From Ectocarpus siliculosus (Eukaryota > Sar > Phaeophyceae > Ectocarpales > Ectocarpaceae), in assembly GCA_000310025.1 (NCBI GenBank), contig FN649729.1, positions 1,403,451 to 1,467,450 on the forward strand: a stretch of 64,000 nt of DNA, written 5' to 3'. Shown one piece after another: positions 57,701 to 64,000 of this stretch. The first letter of the stretch is position 1. Every line of letters begins with the position of its first letter. A program made the position numbers and the translations under genes. A model generated the notes under the pieces. That model was not told the origin of the DNA and made no database searches. It worked only from the letters and a program-made list of their open reading frames with translations.

Positions 57701-60681
57701 TTGCCTCGACTGAGAACGTTTTGGCCCATACCAACGCAGCGTGACAGCCTTCCACTTGCAGGTTGACAAAAATACTCGTCGCAAGCCATGTATACCGCAC
57801 AAGCAGCGAGGCGCCTGCGGATGGAAGCGACGTGCTTCTCATGTCAAGAGCTTCACACCAAAAGATCGGCAACCCCTGCACGACCAAACACCAGCAGCAG
57901 CCCAAAATGCTCACGTTTCCGTTAGCGATGAAGGTGCAAAGGTTGGAAGCCTGCCCCCCGTTGATGCACCCAACAAGCACAAGCCCCGCCAGCAGGGCGG
58001 GGCTGAGGCCCGCCCCGATGCCGAGAGCGTACGCCAGCGCCGGCATCATGATGTAGCAGAACACGAAGCCCACCATCACGGCGTTAGGCCTCTTGAGCAC
58101 GTTCACGAAGTCCTTCGGGCTCAGGGTGATGCCCATGGAGAGCATGAGAACGGCCAACGCTGCCGTGAAGTACCTAGTTGCACGTAGCACAACCGAGAAA
58201 CCGGTGGTTGTAAGACAAGGGTTGTCATTATCGCCAAGTAAGGCATTTTGCCTACTAGGTCTCCAAGCAAAAAAAAAATTGTTGTTTCCGCGCTGCCGAC
58301 GAGCCGGAGACGTGGCCCTACCCACGCTTGCTGATGCGAATGCCGACGGGGATACAAAAGCCACATGCAACGTTGGAGGGAACATAGGAATGTGGTGTTC
58401 ATCATGCAAGGGAAGATCACACATGACGCGACAAGACACGATGGTTCATCCGCTGTCTAACCCCATGGGATATCCTTTTGCGTGCTTGAGTTTTTCTTTA
58501 TCTGCAAGACAATGAACGGCGCCAAGCAGGGCGTAGTTTCCAAGGACGGACGTCAACGCCAGTAAAACTCTCCGCCTCGTCTGTGTTGACATTCTACAGA
58601 GCACCTGTACTATTTTGGCAGCGTCCCATGGGAAGCACACATTCGTAGTTTTATCGATGGTGGGCTCGCGTTCAACCTCTCAAACTGAACATCTCCTCTG
58701 GTTTGGTGCATGGCTTATCGTTGCAACGCCTTCAGGATTCATTCAACTTTTTCCTGCTCATGGGCGGGTACAAAAGAAAAGAAGAGAAAAGTTAGCTATT
58801 TGTTGGCCTTGGAATGTGGCATATGGACGACAGCAGAGCTAAACCGCGTGTCGACGTTTGCAAGCGCTACAAACACGGCATTCAATGTGGTGCCGGTATA
58901 ACGCCAGACCGGCACTACTCAATAAACCGTTCAAGTTTCGTACGGCCCTGTGTGCTGTTTTTGGACTTCGCATAACAGGACCATGAATAACCTGCCTTCC
59001 ATCAACACGGGGAACAATACGAATGGGGGGAAAAAGTGGGCAGGTTGCGTATGTTCTGTGAACCACGACCCGGTCGAGCATCACAGGCGCGGGGGTGTAC
59101 GACAGGCGGCACCCACCACTACCGACACAAATTTTACCAGCTGGTAGTTCCGACCACCCGCACAGGTGGACGGCGACCCCCCTTCCCCAAAATGTCGGAT
59201 GCCTTCGTCCCCTTGTGGAGACCTTGACAAGGTCGAATACCTTGGAGAAGACAACCAAGGCCTCGAAAGGGGAGAAATCGAGGTATTTTTGAGGCCTTGG
59301 TTGTCTTCTCCAAGGTGTTCGACCTTGTCACGGTCTCCACAAGGGGGCGAGGGCATCCGACATTTTGGGGAAGGGGGGTGGACGTCCACCTGTGCGTGTA
59401 CACAGCAGTGCTTTCTTTCATCTTGGCTTTTCAAAACAAAAAACAACCAAACCGCAACACCCGTCGTAGTTAAAAATACAAACACACCGCCATCGTGTTG
59501 TGTTAGAAAACGCAGCAAAGACCGAAACAGAAGGCAACAACAAAACACACCCTTTCTTGGGAGTATTTCCGTCCGGACCCGCCTTGAACGTGGGACCGTA
59601 CGAATCTTAACCTTTGCACCGCCGTGCCGTGCCCGGCCATGGGCATGCAGTGTACCAGCAGTGTACCAGAAGGGAGCGTGCAATGGGCGTGTGGGTCGTT
59701 ACAGGGTTCCGCTACACCCATCGTGCCCCCGTCGACTTCAGCATGAGACGCAAGCAGCAGCTGTTTGCATATTTTCAGGTCTGCTGCCGCGCCCTTTCAA
59801 TTTCAACTCTTTCGCTGCAAAGATGGGCTGTGCAACGTCGATTTGATCGTGTGTTCCTTCTTCGGACGGGGGTCGTGCCTGTACGCAGTCGGTCTCCTCG
59901 CTGCCCAGACAGGGTGCTCGTGGCGCCTAGAGCTGTGCTACCACGCTGCGCTTCCCTTTCGTATGTTCGCATGCATACATACGCGCAGCGACTGGCAAAT
60001 CTAGGCAGCGCGACTGGATCTTTAACATGTGCCACATGTCGCTCCTACAATACATGACGCGCCCGATACCGAGGGCAAGAGATTCTTCGAGCATTGGATA
60101 TATGCGGCGCGTCCCGTTCGTTCGTGTGCACACACGGACAGATGCGCGCAGCAAATAGCGCGCCAACAACACGACCACACCGCCACTCACTCTGTCGTGA
60201 ACCACGCAAACACCGAAGGATCCTTGAGTGCAATGCCGGAGAACACACACAGCCAGATGGGGAACAGGTTGGTGAACCACCGCGCGCCGGTCTCGTAGGC
60301 CTTGAACAACTTGTTCTCTTTGACGGCCACCGCCTGGTCGCCACCGCCACCTCTGAGGCCCTCCACCGTCTCGACCAGCCCAGAGCCGCCCGCCACCACG
60401 GCCGAGGCCGACAGTAGCGTTGACAGGCGTCGCCCCCGAGCACTCTCGCCCCATGCTCCGCCCGCCTGCTGCTCCTGGGACATGCGCAAGGCTGCTGCTG
60501 CGGCTACCGATGGTCCTGCCCGCCGTGCGGCTGTTGCGCGCTGCACAGCAGCAGCACCAGCTGGCGCGCGCGACGCGAACGGCACGATTCCGCTGCGCGG
60601 GAGCGCATTCTGGACGGGCACATGGAAGGAAGTTGCCTCAGGTGCTGCCAAGAGGCACGCAACTGCACAGGCAACCCTCAT
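54774..60681 (-). CDS. BASS-family (bile acid:Na+ symporter-like) transporter, plastid-type leader
   Basis: Seven exons on the minus strand: 60191-60681, 57915-58173, 57509-57640, 56915-57049, 56367-56453, 55493-55738, 54774-54842. They join to 1419 bases, or 472 residues plus a stop. Family marks: [59 protein letters not shown] (residues 248-259), [12 protein letters not shown], and [16 protein letters not shown] near 380-395. About nine or ten membrane segments are expected. The leader [18 protein letters not shown] then FHVP suggests a signal peptide followed by an ASAFAP-like plastid transit signal, so the protein probably acts in a plastid envelope. Plastid BASS relatives move organic acids such as pyruvate with Na+; the substrate here is unknown. 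The intron after 56915 begins GC (CAG/GCAAG). The ATG chosen gives the leader; upstream in-frame sequence lacks a better start. Confidence 0.88.
55389..55478 (+). repeat. Dispersed poly-C repeat, shortened copy C (two half units)
   Basis: GGTCTAACAACAACGGCATG then ATGAGTACATCCCC, followed by a second GGTCTAACGACTACCGG and ATGAGCACACC. Both derive from the end motif of the repeats at 12285 and 30361. It lies in the last intron of the BASS gene. Confidence 0.55.
59160..59395. repeat. 236-bp hairpin (MITE-like) in BASS intron 1
   Basis: Two arms of about 112 bp pair almost completely: GCACAGGTGGACG, CTTCCCCAAAATGTCGGATG, CCCCTTGTGGAGACC, GACAAGGTCGAA and CCTTGGAGAAGACAACCAAG each recur in reverse complement. 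The loop is about 10-15 bases. It lies in the first intron of the BASS gene (58174-60190), so it would be part of the primary transcript and form a long hairpin. No target duplication was seen at the ends. Confidence 0.9.
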
Positions 60682-62277
60682 GATCTCGTCAAAGTTGGAT
60701 AAGCGCTGCAGGAGCAAGCGCGAGGGGTGGCGGAAAGCTACGAGCCGGGCGCCCGCGGTTGGTGTATTCTTAAGAAAGACGTTCCGTGCACAATCCACGG
60801 TGCCCCCTAGCTGCCGTTGGCCGTTGGTTGGTTGCACCGCAGGTACCTGACACGGATGGGGATGACGGATGACATGACACACCGCCGTTAGAGCGACGAT
60901 ACGTGCAGCACAGCGGAGGGGGACTGAGGAAGAAGGGCATGCATGCTCCCTCGAACAGCCTGCTCATGTTAGACCCTCCACACTCCCGCTGCGGTCGACG
61001 ACTGGCGCTGTTCACCGGCGCGCTCCTCCTGCCGGTACAGCAGCAACCGCTGCTCGATGGCTCTATCGGCTCCTATCTTCAAAATGGAGGAGCCCATGAG
61101 TCAACCTCTGGCGGCAGCGTAGTCGGCCCGGCGGCAGCAGGAGCAGCAGCAGCAGCAGCAGGAGGAGGAGGAAGAATGCCTATAGCCATGCGCCATTCCC
61201 ACTGCCGTAGGAGCATTGACGCTCTGTTTGCCGCGGGAGCAATAGCGGGAGAGAAAGTTGATGAAGGTGCGGAGCGTTCTCAGCAGCCCAGCAGCAACCG
61301 TGACCTTCAACACGATCCACTACGACAACATCGCCACGGAAAGCTCGACGACGACGAACCCCAGCCTGCACAAGATTCCGGTCGTGTCGCCGACCTGACA
61401 AGTCGGAAGAGGTGGCAGCACTTGCGCCCGATGGCGATGGCTCGAGCGCTCGGCCGAGTCTTGCGAGGGAACCGGCGGTCAAGGTTGAACTCGGGGGCGA
61501 CACCGCAGCATGTGAGGACACACCGGCTGTACTGTAATACTTGCATTACAACATGTTGTGTCGGCTGTGTATGTAGGACTCTGTTGCGGCGTACGACAGG
61601 CAGGCGTAGGACCAGCCCAACAGGTCCGTAATATGGAAACACAACGAACAGCGTGCTTTACGTGTAGGGTCTGTTGCGGCGATACGAAGTCCACGGGCAG
61701 TGCAAGTGTCCGACCCAGCCATCCCTACTACTGCTGTCGTCATCATAGAGAGACATGCTGTTGCGTGGCCTCGAAGTTCACAGCCGGTGTTCCTGGAAGT
61801 TCTTCATTGTGTTGTTGAGGTGGGAGCAAATGCAGAGTCGGGTTGTGGCAGACCTTTCCACTTCCGAAAGCAGCTTGAAAAGTGTAACAACGCTCGTGGC
61901 ATGAAACGCACCGTCTGTAGTATTCAAACGATGGTAGAATATTTAGCTGTGGAATTAGGAATCGCCACGACAACCGCCGTGCTTTTTTATTATGATTATC
62001 ACCCAACCAATACATCTCTATCTCAGAAAAGAGTCTCAGATTTTGTGTTGCTTTGTGGAACCTTTCGCCAGGCTCAGCATGACGGGTTGACGCCCGCACA
62101 TAGGCTCTCAGTTAGGGCTGTCACAACTCCGCAAAACCCCCTAAAACCATGAGACGTTGAGTTCCCTCCACCAGACAATGTACTATGTACTATTACCTCC
62201 CTTCCTTCACCACCCCAAATTCGCGCCGCACGCACGGTCTCCATCATGACAGAAAAAGAACACGAGTCGAGCTGCAG
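60682..62277. other. Divergent intergenic region
   Basis: Lies between the start of the BASS gene (minus) and the proposed start of the next gene (plus), so it should hold both promoters. It contains a (GCA)n tract at about 61134-61160. A plus-strand ORF at 60903-61631 and its minus-strand shadows are GC-rich and lack motifs. In another frame, a stretch around REPAVKVELGGDTAACEDTP (about 61470-61540) ends at a stop and may be a lost exon. Confidence 0.4.
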
Positions 62278-64000
62278 ATGGCGGAGTTGGCGGGCTTCTT
62301 CGAAGGTGGCGAGCAAGGCAGGGTCAAGGGCGCGGGCGTAGGCACCCTGACCCTGCAGATGGGCACCTGGCCGCAGCAACCGACGAGGTCGGAAAGAAAA
62401 CGAAGGCGGAAGCAGGCGGGGGGGCAGGGAAACACCGCGCGAGCATCCGCGAGTCGGGAGGAGAGGTTCAGGCGAACGGCGACCCCGCCGCTGCGTCTAC
62501 AGCAACTGCAGTCGCGGTTGTCGCTGTTACTGGTGACGGTGGCAGCGGTGTCAGGTCTGCGAACAGCAGCTTCGTTGTGAACGAGGGCATTTGCGTTGGT
62601 GTCGACGGGAGTGGCCCCGCCTTGCGGCCGGGCAAGTACGACGGAGAGGACGTGTCGCCGGAGGCATGGACCAAGGTACAGATCTTTGGAAGGTTGCGCC
62701 GGTACCCCTTGAGCCAATAGGTGTCGGCGCTGGATTGGCACGGTGCGGAGGATAGTCCTCGTAGTTTTTGCCCACGATACCTGTCGAGGGAGGGGGCAGA
62801 TCACATCGACTGGTGTCTTGGCGTGGATTTTCGGGCCGGTTGTGGGCGGTGGTGTGGTGCAGCGTGTGGGAAACGGTTTGGCCGGGAGCGCCGCTACACG
62901 GTAGTATTGATGAAACTTCAACTCGCTTCTTGCAATCATCATTCCGCAACTCTCCAACACGACATTTTTACACGCGGCACCTCTAACCTTTGCTCGAAAT
63001 GGTACATAGAACATGAGGTCGTAAACGATTCCACACATATCTACGTGGTGCGACTTTGCTACAATACTTACATCGACTAACTTGATTATTTGCGCTGTTT
63101 GGTGTGGGGGTAGGTCGGTGAGCTTCGGGCACGGGCAGAAAGATCCGACCCGAACGCGGGAGAGGAAGAGAAGGGTTTGCATACATGGTTGGCCACCGGC
63201 GGTGGGGAAGGGAGAACAGGGCTCACTGACATGGACCTTCTTCGTTTCGTCATGTTCAGGTAAGGTGAAATTGAGGAGTTGGGTGTGTTGGGAAACACAG
63301 CACTACAACAGGAGTGGGGCAGCGTTGCCGATGGCATGGGAGGGACGTGGTAGGTACTTGATTGGGGAAGGAGGGGACAAGAGATACATACGATTTTCAC
63401 AGAATATAGCCTTGCCGTAAACGTTCGGTTGTTTTTTCGTCTTTCAAGGTTTACAAAATGTTTATTGCCTAGTTTTAACAGCAAAGCAAAGAAAAAAGGC
63501 CTCCGGACCCTGTCTCCGTTGACCTCCGTGTACTTTTTTTTTTCACCGACTAATTGTGCTTTTCTCGTCAATGCAGTCGCACGATGTCCACGTCCAGGTC
63601 TGCAGTATGCCTTGTGGTTCACCACAGATAGATATGCCATTCAGAGCCACCTCCGTGCGTCCGGTAGCTCGAATGCATCGGTGTTGTACCCCCAGGCTTT
63701 TTTTGGTGAGTTATGGACACGTGTTTCTTTATACGCCCCCAGTTCGATTGTTTCCTTACCATTGTTCTGCATTGTTCCTTTTATGCTCCCTCGTTGCGGG
63801 CGCAGACACGGGGACGTGGATGCTGCTTGGCGGCAGGTGAGGGTGTTTGGACCCAGTTGTGTTACTGCTGTACTTGTCGTCGTAGGCATCGATGAAACGC
63901 GAACGGCGAGAATACCGCACGGCACGAAACAACAAATGTATCCATTGCAAGGGCCATGTGGGCACGAGCGCTGGCAAGTTCAACGACATCCTCCTGCATG
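62278..64000 (+). CDS. Possible CRAL-TRIO (Sec14-like) protein, 5' part, runs off the window
   Basis: Exons proposed on the plus strand are 62278-62305, 62359-62675, 63114-63259, 63806-63836 and 63886 onward, all with GT-AG introns and matching phases, giving about 212 residues to the edge. The first and last introns are very short (53 and 49 bp), which weakens those two joins. The middle exons read well: GPALRPGKYDGEDVSPEAWT, then GLHTWLATGGGEGRTGLTDM, then DLLRFVMFRHGDVDAAWRQ. The last resembles the N-terminal helices of CRAL-TRIO proteins (LLRFLxAR-x-DVxxAW), which bind and shuttle lipids. The final exon has CIHCKGHVG. The 5' region is Ala/Gly/Thr-rich and probably disordered. Transcript evidence would be decisive. 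Confidence 0.45.

Noticed and set aside
37135-60681. Idea that the channel and BASS transporter form a co-regulated cluster
   Set aside because: Each gene has its own long introns, about 4 kb of repeats separates them, and nothing in the sequence links their functions. Same strand alone is weak evidence in such a genome.
62244-63182. 312-codon minus-strand ORF
   Set aside because: It lies opposite plus-strand exons that have phased splice sites and a family-like motif. Its own sequence is Pro/Arg/Cys-rich with no domain, typical of an antisense reading of GC-rich coding DNA.

Overview
This is nuclear DNA from a eukaryote with long, intron-rich genes and many repeats. A stramenopile is the best fit, most likely a brown alga. 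Three things point that way. The transporter at 54.8-60.7 kb has a signal peptide running into an ATSFHVP motif, like the ASAFAP-type plastid entry signal of heterokonts. The genes have introns of 0.2-2 kb with GT-AG or GC-AG borders. The repeats include DIRS-like, LTR, LINE and tRNA-derived SINE elements. The assignment is inference; no marker gene is present. The first 330 bases look like poor-quality contig-end sequence, and a 100-N gap sits at 30572-30671.

Layout. 1-13 kb is gene-poor: an 898-bp foldback palindrome (2063-2960), a diverged direct duplication (5.5/6.1 kb), decayed DIRS-like reverse transcriptase/RNase H (6.75-8.6 kb) and a possible tyrosine recombinase remnant (11.6-12 kb). 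13.45-19.44 kb holds a minus-strand protein kinase gene of six exons, all phase 0; its first intron contains a large array built on TCATGA. 20.24-23.60 kb is a complete LTR retrotransposon with a 5-bp target duplication that encodes only a broken gag. 24.24-25.16 kb is a small DNA transposon-like element with a Cys-rich ORF. 25.3-30.1 kb is a decayed LINE interrupted by a 1.1-kb element flanked by TTA. 30.3-37 kb is a repeat nest: a dispersed poly-C repeat, SINEs and a terminal-inverted-repeat element.

37.1-50.9 kb is a minus-strand gene for an ankyrin-repeat, TRP-like cation channel. Its 3' two-thirds could be modelled exon by exon with matching phases. A second long palindrome lies in one of its introns. 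51-54.7 kb is again repeats, including seven interstitial CCCTAA units. 54.77-60.68 kb is a seven-exon, 472-residue BASS-family (bile acid:sodium symporter-like) transporter, probably plastid-targeted, with a 236-bp hairpin in intron 1. It is transcribed away from a plus-strand gene that starts near 62.3 kb and leaves the window, possibly a CRAL-TRIO (Sec14-like) protein.

The clearest genes (kinase, channel, BASS transporter) are membrane or signalling proteins with no evident functional link. All exon models are hand-built from splice-site and phase logic and were not checked against transcripts. The most unusual items are the gag-only LTR element with its own GC-rich array, the three intronic or intergenic foldbacks, the channel's extra membrane segments after the pore, and a strongly over-represented dispersed 10-mer, TACAGCAGTA.
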